Part shown: positions 18,621 to 25,990 of the stretch, piece after piece
Numbering within the stretch: position 1 is the first letter of the stretch
Layout of the letters: the number at the start of each line of letters is the position of its first letter
Origin: an uncultured Alteromonadaceae bacterium
GTDB lineage: Bacteria; Pseudomonadota; Gammaproteobacteria; Enterobacterales; Alteromonadaceae
Length of the DNA: 33,929 nt
Direction: 5' to 3'
NCBI GenBank assembly: GCA_950073835.1
Contig: CATMRP010000036.1
Coordinates: forward strand, 1 to 33,929
The notes under the pieces: generated by a model
What the model was told of the DNA's origin: nothing
Seen by the model: the letters and a program-made list of their open reading frames with translations, nothing else
Database searches by the model: none
Position numbers and translations under genes: made by a program

Positions 18621-19961
18621 CTAATTTGACTGTTGCCAAAGCTCATCGAAACTCGTTTGCCATTGAAAATAAACCTGCCAGGCATCTTCGTTGAGCTCTT
18701 TGTTGCTATCGAGGCCAACATTAAATCTTCCCCCCAAAAATAAGCGTCCACCTGCAAACGTAGAAACCGGGTATTGTCCTCTTATCTCGCCTCGCACTCC
18801 TTTAATTCCCTCGTGTTTGCCGACCAATAAATCCAGGTAAGTTTCTTCATTATTCGCCAAACGAAAACCACCAAAATATTGAGTCGCTATTTTATCCTCA
18901 GTGTCATCTGTGAATGAAAAGCGCGAATTGAATATAAAGCCGCCCATAAATTCGTTATAGTTGTCTGTTGTATAGTCACCTGTAATTCTTGTGTAAAAAG
19001 GCAAAAAGATCCCAAACTCAGTGACTAAAGCCTGTATTGTCTCCTCCTCAATCTCATCCTGCGTATCTGTTGGATCAGTATCTGTTTGATCTTCATCGGA
19101 GCGAGGCTCCACAAAAGTGTGATTGTATACACTGGTCCAGGAAGCATTGACATAACTGTGTAAACCAGGCCAGGACAAAGTGCCACACTTGTACTCCAGT
19201 ACACATTTTCGTTTAGTTACACTTCGCCAATTTTCGATTTTACGAGAAAATCGTTGATAAGCCTGAAACCCTACTCTAACCGAAGTATCTTGCAGAAAGT
19301 CATTTACCGATACTGCCTCAGCGCCCGCATAAAATTGAAATGAAAACAATTTATTGGTCCAGGGTGGAATTTCCAGTTGTACGGGGTTAAATTCAAGTAC
19401 GTCATCAATAGTCTCAGAAAAATCTTTGATAAAAAGTGTTAGTTTTCTAAACGAGTCTAAGTTTTCGCTTGCACTGAGGTCTGAGTAAGATTTTATACGT
19501 ACATATTCTTGTGCTATGGACTTCAGTTTCTCTAGATTCTTCCGGTATTTTTCACGGTCACTACTGACACCTTCAACCTTCACTACCTGATATGCATTTG
19601 CACAAACATCCAGCAACGTTGTTAGTTCATCTATTATGGTCTGGTCATCTGCAGTTTTATTAAGCAATTGTAATGTTGATGGGATATCGTCACACTTTTC
19701 TTTGGTAATAGATGTCGATATTTCAGTCACCAGCTTGCTTTTTTCCCCTTTATCGGCCTCACTATCATCTAATTTGATAGCTTTGGAAAGAAGCTCATTC
19801 AAAGCATTTATCCGTTCGCTATCGCCACGTAAAATCCTGTTAACCTCCTCGCGATATTCATTAATTTTAGCACTTTTTTGATCGGATTGAACGGCTTGTG
19901 CTTGCACTCCCTGCACCAGAAATCCAGATATTACTAACAATAGCAGCTTGAGTTTATACAT
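18621..19961 (-). CDS. Exported protein of unknown function, possible outer-membrane barrel at C-terminus
   Basis: I do not recognise a family. From ATG 19961 (446 aa; AAGGA 7 nt upstream, preferred over GTG 19976) there is a signal peptide ending Q-G-V-Q-A-Q-A. Next comes a helical, charged region (about 25-190), then a segment with alternating aromatic and glycine residues ending F-Q-W-Q-T-S-F. The C-terminal half resembles an outer-membrane beta-barrel in its alternation (G-G-R-L-F-L-G-G-R-F-N-V-G-L), though it does not end in a classical terminal Phe. An acidic stretch (D-E-D-Q-T-D-T-D-P-T-D) sits in the middle. It is divergent from the exported pair at 20208 across 246 bp, and both may be part of one surface system. 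Confidence 0.6.
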   Translation of the reverse strand: MYKLKLLLLVISGFLVQGVQAQAVQSDQKSAKINEYREEVNRILRGDSERINALNELLSKAIKLDDSEADKGEKSKLVTEISTSITKEKCDDIPSTLQLLNKTADDQTIIDELTTLLDVCANAYQVVKVEGVSSDREKYRKNLEKLKSIAQEYVRIKSYSDLSASENLDSFRKLTLFIKDFSETIDDVLEFNPVQLEIPPWTNKLFSFQFYAGAEAVSVNDFLQDTSVRVGFQAYQRFSRKIENWRSVTKRKCVLEYKCGTLSWPGLHSYVNASWTSVYNHTFVEPRSDEDQTDTDPTDTQDEIEEETIQALVTEFGIFLPFYTRITGDYTTDNYNEFMGGFIFNSRFSFTDDTEDKIATQYFGGFRLANNEETYLDLLVGKHEGIKGVRGEIRGQYPVSTFAGGRLFLGGRFNVGLDSNKELNEDAWQVYFQWQTSFDELWQQSN

Positions 19962-20207
19962 TTCGTTGTCCTTCACTGTTGGGTTACGGCCTTAGCAGTG
20001 AACTAACGTAAATAAATCTCCCACTTCGTTTTTAGCGCTTTCAGTATCCTCTGGTTGTTACCATTTTCTTAGCAACATCCTGAGATGAATTCCCCACTAC
20101 TCCCACGTTAAGAGACTTCCTTACATCTAACTCAGGGGAGCAATAATTAACAAACCAATCATTTAAATTAAAAACGAATTAATAGTTAAATTTTTAAGGA
20201 GCAATGT

Positions 20208-20639
20208 ATGTTGAAAAAAATTTCACTTTTTCTGGCAATTAGTACACTGAGTGCGAATTCTGCATCCGCGGGCGATTTGATAATTCGAGACAAGCAACCG
20301 TTGGCGCAAAAAACTTCCGCGATCCCCATATTTTATGCGTCGCTTCTCAGAGAGACAGAGCACCTGCTATTGAAGCAGAGCCACATCGCCATCAGCTATT
20401 TCAAAACTGACTCAAGCGCAATCGAACTTCTCAATGCATCACCTTTTGAGGTCATTTTCGAAGATACCAGCTTACCTAAGGTAAGTGTCAGAAGCGGCGA
20501 CTCATTTAACATTCCTTGTATCGACCAATTAGGTAATACAGGTATACAGGTAATCTTAAACAACGAGGTGTATTACACGGCAGAGCCTGTTGAGTGCGGC
20601 GACATTGTCTATCTACATATCACGGAGGAAGTACAATGA
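20208..20639 (+). CDS. Small exported protein of unknown function
   Basis: A 143-aa protein with a clear signal peptide (M-L-K-K, hydrophobic core, A-S-A before G-D). The mature part is about 120 aa, mixed alpha/beta, with two Cys residues (near 105 and 129) that might pair. No family is recognised. ATG 20208 has AAGGA 7 nt upstream. Its stop overlaps the ATG of the GlyGly-CTERM protein by four bases (ATGA), so the two are translationally coupled and probably work together, for example as a periplasmic helper of the surface protein (inference). Confidence 0.65.
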   Translation: MLKKISLFLAISTLSANSASAGDLIIRDKQPLAQKTSAIPIFYASLLRETEHLLLKQSHIAISYFKTDSSAIELLNASPFEVIFEDTSLPKVSVRSGDSFNIPCIDQLGNTGIQVILNNEVYYTAEPVECGDIVYLHITEEVQ

Positions 20640-22342
20640 AATCATTAATATGCAGGCTCACGTTAGCCATTTTCGTATTTCTTTTTATGGTGTGTGTAGA
20701 AGCAACTGAACTGCAGTTTTCTGGTTCTGGAAATTTCGAAATCACTGATACGACCATTACCGTTAAAGCAAATAGCTTAACCAACGTTGGCAACAATACT
20801 TCCGGAACATTATTTCTAAAACTATATGCGATGACTGATAATGACCCATACGGTAGCGGCTACATACTAGCCGAAGGAAATTTAGCAACTTTTATCGGTA
20901 ATTCTAACAACGGCACCCTTGCCCCCGGTCAATCCTACACCAATATACAATTTAGTACGTCTTTTACTCCCCCGCCCGACGGTAATTATTATTTGTTTTT
21001 GCATGTATCTGAATATCCGAACTTAAATAGCTCGCTCGCTTATATGGAAGCTGTCAGCAATCCACATACGTTTAACTACTCTGGCACCGGTGGAGGAGGC
21101 AATAGTGGTGACCTTGATCTTAATTGTCCTTGTAGTTATGCGTTTTCGGGGACTTCGCTGACCCTGTCGGCTACTCAAGTGAGTAACCATAGCAGTAACG
21201 TTACCAGCGGGACGTTAAAGCTTCAATTATGGGCAACCACAACGCCTTATACAGGCGGTAATATCAATGGATATCAACTTGGCGAAGTCAGCTTGGGACA
21301 ACTCGGTACTAACACTTTTTATGCTGACATCGAACAAAATACAAATTTCACCCCGCCTCCTGATGGTACTTACTACATAACCATGCTACTGACCGAATTC
21401 AATGGCAATGATGTTATTGTTGATTACACGACCTTCAATGAAACTCGAACATTTAGCGCCGCTGGTGGTGATAGCGGAACCGGCAATGGAGAGCTAAATT
21501 TGTCTTGTCCCTGTTCCTATAACATCGATAATGCCTCGCTAAGTCTGTCGGTGAGTGCCGTAACAAACAATCGAAGTGGAGGAACTTCAGGCACTTTACG
21601 ACTAAAACTCTGGGCCACATCAACACGCTATGCAGGTGGTCAGATTACAGGCTATGAATTAGGACAATTAACTTTAGGAACGCTGGAGGGCGGGTTTGGT
21701 TTCAATTCTCTTGAAAACACCACCGCTTTCAAATCGCCGCCTGATGGCACCTACTATATAACACTGACACTTACTGAATATAAAAATAGTGACTACATTG
21801 TTGATTATATTAATTTTGATGAAACCAGAACATTCACCGACTCTACTAGTGGGGAAAATAAGGGCCAGTCTGGTGCGATAAGCCTCAGTTGCCCCTGTGG
21901 CTATCAGATAGATGGCTCAGTTCTAAGCCTTTCAGCCTCGCAAGTCTTGAATGGTAGAAATGGTGGTTCGAGTGGCACGCTCAAGCTAAAACTATGGGCT
22001 AGCTCTTCACGATATACCGGCGGGGCTATTTCAGGTTACATCTTAGGGGAAGTAAATCTCGGCGAATTAGATGGCGGACATTATTACAGCGATATTGAAC
22101 GCAACACCACGCTTCGTAAGCCTCCGGATGGCGCTTATTTTATCACAATGACTTTAACAGAATACAATGGTGAAGACGTTATCATCGATTATATTTCGTT
22201 TGACAGTACTCAGAGTTTTACAACCAATACCAGCCCACCACCAATAATCGGAGCTGGAGCCGATGCTGGGGGTGGCAGTATATCCTGGTTAATGTTGTTG
22301 ATGCTCTTTTCGATTCTTTTAATAAAACTTCGCCGAAAATAA
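20636..22342 (+). CDS. Surface protein with four tandem repeats and a GlyGly-CTERM sorting tail
   Basis: 568 aa: signal peptide (about 1-23), four repeats of about 115-125 aa, then a C-terminal sorting signal. Repeats 2-4 (from 159, 286 and 414) each start with a C-P-C-[SG]-Y motif (164, 291, 419), then S-G-T-L-[KR]-L, L-W-A and P-P-D-G-x-Y-[YF]-I-T. Repeat 1 (25-146) has no C-P-C and is degenerate. The tail is G-G-G-S (545-548), a hydrophobic helix (550-563) and K-L-R-R-K: the GlyGly-CTERM pattern processed by rhombosortase, known mostly in Vibrio, Shewanella and Alteromonas with type II secretion. The start is ATG 20636 with GGAGG upstream, not the longer frame from 20594. Ligand and role are unknown; the beta-rich repeats suggest an adhesin or stalk. 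Confidence 0.75.
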   Translation: MKSLICRLTLAIFVFLFMVCVEATELQFSGSGNFEITDTTITVKANSLTNVGNNTSGTLFLKLYAMTDNDPYGSGYILAEGNLATFIGNSNNGTLAPGQSYTNIQFSTSFTPPPDGNYYLFLHVSEYPNLNSSLAYMEAVSNPHTFNYSGTGGGGNSGDLDLNCPCSYAFSGTSLTLSATQVSNHSSNVTSGTLKLQLWATTTPYTGGNINGYQLGEVSLGQLGTNTFYADIEQNTNFTPPPDGTYYITMLLTEFNGNDVIVDYTTFNETRTFSAAGGDSGTGNGELNLSCPCSYNIDNASLSLSVSAVTNNRSGGTSGTLRLKLWATSTRYAGGQITGYELGQLTLGTLEGGFGFNSLENTTAFKSPPDGTYYITLTLTEYKNSDYIVDYINFDETRTFTDSTSGENKGQSGAISLSCPCGYQIDGSVLSLSASQVLNGRNGGSSGTLKLKLWASSSRYTGGAISGYILGEVNLGELDGGHYYSDIERNTTLRKPPDGAYFITMTLTEYNGEDVIIDYISFDSTQSFTTNTSPPPIIGAGADAGGGSISWLMLLMLFSILLIKLRRK

Positions 22343-22367
22343 CACGGGGTTTTGATGCTCAACACTT

Positions 22368-22389
22368 CAGCCATCACAGCAGATGGCTG
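22368..22389 (+). terminator. Probable terminator of the exported-protein pair
   Basis: CAGCCATC (22368-22375) and GATGGCTG (22382-22389) form an 8-bp stem with a 6-nt loop, 26 bp after the stop. The tail CTCTCTCTGTTT is only partly T-rich, so confidence is moderate. Confidence 0.5.
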
Positions 22390-22448
22390 CTCTCTCTGTT
22401 TATGTCAACCACTATTAAGTGGCTTAGTCTTTGTAACCTCATGCAAAT

Positions 22449-22490
22449 AGACAATTTAAGCTTGCAGTCTGAATACATATTGTCTAGTTT
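22449..22490 (+). promoter_or_regulatory. Inverted repeat and weak promoter before the sigma gene
   Basis: AGACAAT (22449-22455) and ATTGTCT (22479-22485) are inverted copies 23 bp apart. Between and after them TTGCAG (22462-22467) and TAGTTT (22485-22490), 17 bp apart, resemble a weak housekeeping promoter. They could be the promoter and operator of the cluster. Low confidence; an autoregulated ECF promoter would not look like this. Confidence 0.25.
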
Positions 22491-22559
22491 AGTTGTACAA
22501 AAAACACACACAACACTCTTATGCAAATGGCTAGAAGCAATGAACAAGGAGTGTCCAAT

Positions 22560-23210
22560 GTGGAGTTGCTTCATGCAATTGCATTAGGTAGTAAGGACGC
22601 TGAGCGTTTACTCGTAGAAAAATACTATAAAAATTTATTCTTTATCCTGCGTTCACAAACACAAGATAACAGTCTGTCGGAAGATATTTGCCAGGAAACG
22701 TTTCTTAAAGTTATCGAAAAAGCACGCAGTAAGGAAATCCGTAACCCTGAAGCGATAGGGGCATTTATCCGTCAAACGGGCATTAATATTTTAATTGAGC
22801 ATAAACGCTCTATTGCCAGGCGTAAAACTTATTCTTCCGACACTATTGATCAACATGAGCACCTAAAACAAAGCTCAACTTTGCATCATATACACTCAGC
22901 GAAGCTGGTCGAAATTACGCAGCAGATAATAAGAGAACTCCCCACAGAGCGGGACCGCACCATCTTGCACGACTTTTTCCTACAAGGCATTGAAAAAAAA
23001 GTAATCTGCCAACAACAGGGAGTTAGTGCCGCACATTTCGACAGAGTGTTATTTCGCGCCCGACAACGTTTAAAGCAAGCCTTAGCAATCAAACTCAATG
23101 TGCCTCCTGGCGAATGTAACTTATACCATATTCTCAGCACCTTATTGACATATGTGTGCTTATCTCAATGGATGAAAATTTATGGCTCATACAGTGAGAG
23201 ATTATTCTGA
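22560..23210 (+). CDS. ECF-type RNA polymerase sigma factor
   Basis: A sigma-70 family protein of the ECF type. Numbering from GTG 22560 (216 aa): region 2 about 16-88 (E-K-Y-Y-x-x-L-F, then S-E-D-I-C-Q-E-T-F-L-K-V) and region 4 about 125-177 (E-L-P-T-E-R-D-R-x-I-L, then a helix-turn-helix ending R-A-R-Q-R-L-K). The final 30 residues extend past region 4 and contain a hydrophobic stretch. Start: two in-frame ATGs at 22521/22527 lack a ribosome site, whereas GTG 22560 has AAGGAG 8 nt before it and fits the family's N-terminus. The anti-sigma-like gene follows after 77 bp. The sigma factor probably controls its own operon; I see no certain target promoter. Confidence 0.85.
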   Translation: MELLHAIALGSKDAERLLVEKYYKNLFFILRSQTQDNSLSEDICQETFLKVIEKARSKEIRNPEAIGAFIRQTGINILIEHKRSIARRKTYSSDTIDQHEHLKQSSTLHHIHSAKLVEITQQIIRELPTERDRTILHDFFLQGIEKKVICQQQGVSAAHFDRVLFRARQRLKQALAIKLNVPPGECNLYHILSTLLTYVCLSQWMKIYGSYSERLF

Positions 23211-23287
23211 ACCAACTCACAGTTGGAGAAACGTCGCAGTGACTTTGGCAGTTTCATCGTTAACTTTTTATCAAGGTACGAAAAGCT

Positions 23288-23926
23288 ATGTACGATTTAG
23301 ATGATCCAGAAGTACAACAAAACTTCGCGCATAGATACATTCACAACCTGTTAGAGGCTGATGAACAGGTCGCATTTGAAGAGTACTTGATGGAGCATCC
23401 CAAGCTAATAGACGCTATTGAAACAGACAAGTTACTCGCTAGAGGCTTGAGCCTGGTTGAGACAACAACGTCTAAACAAACGGGTATTCAACGAAGTAGC
23501 TGGCTTGGCTGGTTACTAGCTGGGGCCAGTGTCGCATATTTGAGTATGTTCGCAATAGGTAGTTTGCCACTGCAAACCAAACAACTTGATGGTATCGATA
23601 GAGTTGTCTATATCGACGACATTCGCTCAGCAGATCCTGTTCAAAAGCGGATTTTGCTTAGCTCCCGGTCAGAAAAAATGGTGTTAATGCTATCTACTGA
23701 TTTGGGGCAGGCCGGCCCTTTTAATATTAAAATCAGTCAACTGGATAGTGGTGATTTAGTGGCTGAAACCAAAAACGCCAAACAAACAGAAACTAACGAT
23801 ATTGTAATTTTACTGAATACTGAATTATTCAGCCCGGGGAAGTATCAACTGACAACCAAAGATTCGTCATCGCAAGTTCAAACTACCACAATCATTGAGT
23901 TTGTCGACGAAAAAGGAGAACAATGA
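23288..23926 (+). CDS. Single-pass anti-sigma-like regulator
   Basis: 212 aa with an N-terminal helical domain (about 1-55: R-Y-I-H-N-L-L-E-A-D-E-Q-V-A-F-E-E-Y-L) like the start of membrane-bound anti-sigma factors, but no zinc-binding H-x3-C-x2-C. A transmembrane helix (72-92) follows, then an extracytoplasmic beta-rich domain (about 100-205; G-P-F-N-I-K-I, S-P-G-K-Y-Q-L-T). The position right after the sigma gene supports the role: hold the sigma factor at the membrane and release it on a signal. Its outer domain would be reachable by the exported CHAT protease downstream (inference). Its stop overlaps the start region of the peroxidase gene. Confidence 0.7.
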   Translation: MYDLDDPEVQQNFAHRYIHNLLEADEQVAFEEYLMEHPKLIDAIETDKLLARGLSLVETTTSKQTGIQRSSWLGWLLAGASVAYLSMFAIGSLPLQTKQLDGIDRVVYIDDIRSADPVQKRILLSSRSEKMVLMLSTDLGQAGPFNIKISQLDSGDLVAETKNAKQTETNDIVILLNTELFSPGKYQLTTKDSSSQVQTTTIIEFVDEKGEQ

Positions 23927-25380
23927 TGCACGGAGATAGTTTACGTAGTCTGCTCAAATTACTGGAAAGTAAAGACAAATCAAATTTCAGAATTGATAAT
24001 CAGCTGGCCGATAACGAGCTCAATGCACTCATTGAGCTTGGCAAATTAATGCATCATACTTTTCCACTAAGAATTAACCCCAAACATTGTTTGCCATCAG
24101 GCTATACTTACCTGGGGCAATTTATCGATCACGACTTGATATTCTCAATGAACGGCTGCCCTGTTGGCCACGATGCTTGCCAGCCTCCCATTGGATTTGA
24201 AAGTAAATTAAATCTTTCTGCCGTTTACGGTGACATTCGCAACAGAGCCACATTTGCAAAGCTTGATTACATTGACCAACTTAGCGGTCAGTTTCTTGAT
24301 ATTCCCAAAGGGAACTTGGGCTTACAACCAATTCCAGACCCCAGAAATAACGAAAATCTACTGATATCACAATTACACCTTCAATTTATCAAACTGCACA
24401 ATAAATTTATTGATGAAGGACTGACTTTTAAACAAGCCAGGGATGAATCAATCGCTATTTATTGTTCTATAGTGCTCCATGATTTTCTTAAAAAAATCTT
24501 ATATAAAAGTGTTTGGGAGGTCTACTTTGGCACCAACAACTACCTCAACAAAAGCGATATATTTTATAAACCATTCAGTCAGCATCCGATACCACCTGAA
24601 TTTTCAAAAGCCGCGTTCAGATTTGGCCATAGCATGATTAAAAAAGAATACAATATCAATAATACGCCTGGTGGTAAAAACTTAATTAAGCTTAAACAGA
24701 TGCTTGGGAAACATCTATTGTCGAATACACTAACTAATCATTATGTCGTTGATTGGGAGTTATTCTTTGGAGGAAGCGATAGATATCACAAGCAACCACT
24801 CAATCGTGCCAAAGCAATCAGCCCAGCTTTTAATCTTGAGGTAGATGAAATAGGTGATAATCACCTCCCTGCAACTAACCAGCCTGACATTCTCAATTTA
24901 ATAGCAGTAAGAAACCTGCTTCGTGGAAAAGTTGAAAAGCTTGCTGACTTCAATACATTAGCTAAGAAAACGCTTAAATTTATTGATGAACGAATTCATT
25001 TGATCAATGCACCAAATCCTGATCAAAGTTCACTAGGTGATATCAAAAATAAAATAGATTTTTTTATTAATAACGAAAATTGGCTGAAACCAAAATTAAA
25101 AAGTACTAGCCACAACACGTCACCAGCATTCTGCGACTTAGACTCAAAGCATCAAGAGATTATTACAAAAAGTCCGCCTCTTTGGTACGGTATTTTATGT
25201 GAATCTCATTATTTCAAAGGACCGAATAAATTTCGTCTTCGGACACCGGGTTTAGGACCAGTTGGTAGCATCATTATAGCGGAAACATTTTCTCACTTAC
25301 TCGATTTACAACAAACATTAACAGCGAGAAACAACATTAAAACCATGGTCGATTTACTAAAGTTTTTAAAAGGAGCGTAA
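23926..25380 (+). CDS. Haem peroxidase of the animal-peroxidase (peroxidase-cyclooxygenase) superfamily
   Basis: The family signature is plain. Numbering from the upstream ATG at 23923: distal site Q66-F-I-D-H70-D71 (distal His and Ca-binding Asp), catalytic D-P-R141-N-N-E144-N, K-L-H-N-K-F, and proximal A-F-R-F-G-H236-S-M. Such enzymes use hydrogen peroxide to oxidise halides or organic substrates with a covalently held haem. Length is 484-485 aa, close to the bare domain. No signal peptide or membrane helix is seen, so it is cytoplasmic unless exported in an unknown way. ATG 23926 (AAGGAG seven nt upstream) overlaps the previous stop by one base. Cotranscribed with the sigma pair and the CHAT genes. 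Confidence 0.85.
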   Translation: MHGDSLRSLLKLLESKDKSNFRIDNQLADNELNALIELGKLMHHTFPLRINPKHCLPSGYTYLGQFIDHDLIFSMNGCPVGHDACQPPIGFESKLNLSAVYGDIRNRATFAKLDYIDQLSGQFLDIPKGNLGLQPIPDPRNNENLLISQLHLQFIKLHNKFIDEGLTFKQARDESIAIYCSIVLHDFLKKILYKSVWEVYFGTNNYLNKSDIFYKPFSQHPIPPEFSKAAFRFGHSMIKKEYNINNTPGGKNLIKLKQMLGKHLLSNTLTNHYVVDWELFFGGSDRYHKQPLNRAKAISPAFNLEVDEIGDNHLPATNQPDILNLIAVRNLLRGKVEKLADFNTLAKKTLKFIDERIHLINAPNPDQSSLGDIKNKIDFFINNENWLKPKLKSTSHNTSPAFCDLDSKHQEIITKSPPLWYGILCESHYFKGPNKFRLRTPGLGPVGSIIIAETFSHLLDLQQTLTARNNIKTMVDLLKFLKGA

Positions 25381-25381
25381 G

Positions 25382-25981
25382 ATGAGCAATGTTCTACTTA
25401 GCTACACTAAAGGAGCAACGGGCTTGTGGTTGCACGATGACGAAATATCAACATATGATCCAGAACACGACTTTGAGAGTCGCGAAGATGATCTATTTAC
25501 CTTAATAGAATATTCCAATGACGAAAACCCTGCGACAAAAATTCACGATTATCATGAATTGCGTAATTTTTTCCCAGATAATTTAAAAATAGAATATAAT
25601 ATTAGCTGCCATCGAATTAGAGAAAGCAATACTGAATTTGAATACACAAACTATGTGTTCTTTAAATTCGAAAGTATACCATTACCCGTCGCTTGCCATA
25701 AAACCGACAATACTGGCAATAAAGCTTACTTTCATATCTTGTCTAATAATAGTAATAGTGCTGGCACATCGAAAATTGATTATTTACGTTGCCTTAGCCT
25801 AGCTTTCGCAGGGGATGATAATACAATAGGAGGCTCAGCCGAAGCTCTCCTGAATATTCTAAAAAGTACAAAGAATGCTCAGGGTTTGGTCGATGAAGAT
25901 GAGCTTATAGAAGCAATCAACAATCAACTCATTCCCGATGAACCAATTCAAGTTCGTTGGAACTGTAAGCCCCCGAAATAA
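25382..25981 (+). CDS. Protein of unknown function between peroxidase and CHAT genes
   Basis: 199 aa, no recognised family. It has no signal peptide or membrane helix. The sequence is acidic in its first half (repeated D/E near 18-45), with about four Cys residues scattered (near 76, 105, 137 and 195). It starts one base after the peroxidase stop with AAGGAG before ATG 25382, so it is tightly coupled to the peroxidase, and the CHAT gene begins 9 bp after its stop. A partner, substrate or maturation factor of the peroxidase, or a CHAT-associated cytoplasmic protein, are the options suggested by position only. Confidence 0.6.
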   Translation: MSNVLLSYTKGATGLWLHDDEISTYDPEHDFESREDDLFTLIEYSNDENPATKIHDYHELRNFFPDNLKIEYNISCHRIRESNTEFEYTNYVFFKFESIPLPVACHKTDNTGNKAYFHILSNNSNSAGTSKIDYLRCLSLAFAGDDNTIGGSAEALLNILKSTKNAQGLVDEDELIEAINNQLIPDEPIQVRWNCKPPK

Positions 25982-25990
25982 CCTATTGTC

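Noticed and set aside
20708-22220. Possible CRISPR-like or DNA-level tandem repeats in the surface-protein gene
   Set aside because: The repetition is at protein level with diverged DNA and long units (about 380 bp), so it is a domain repeat.
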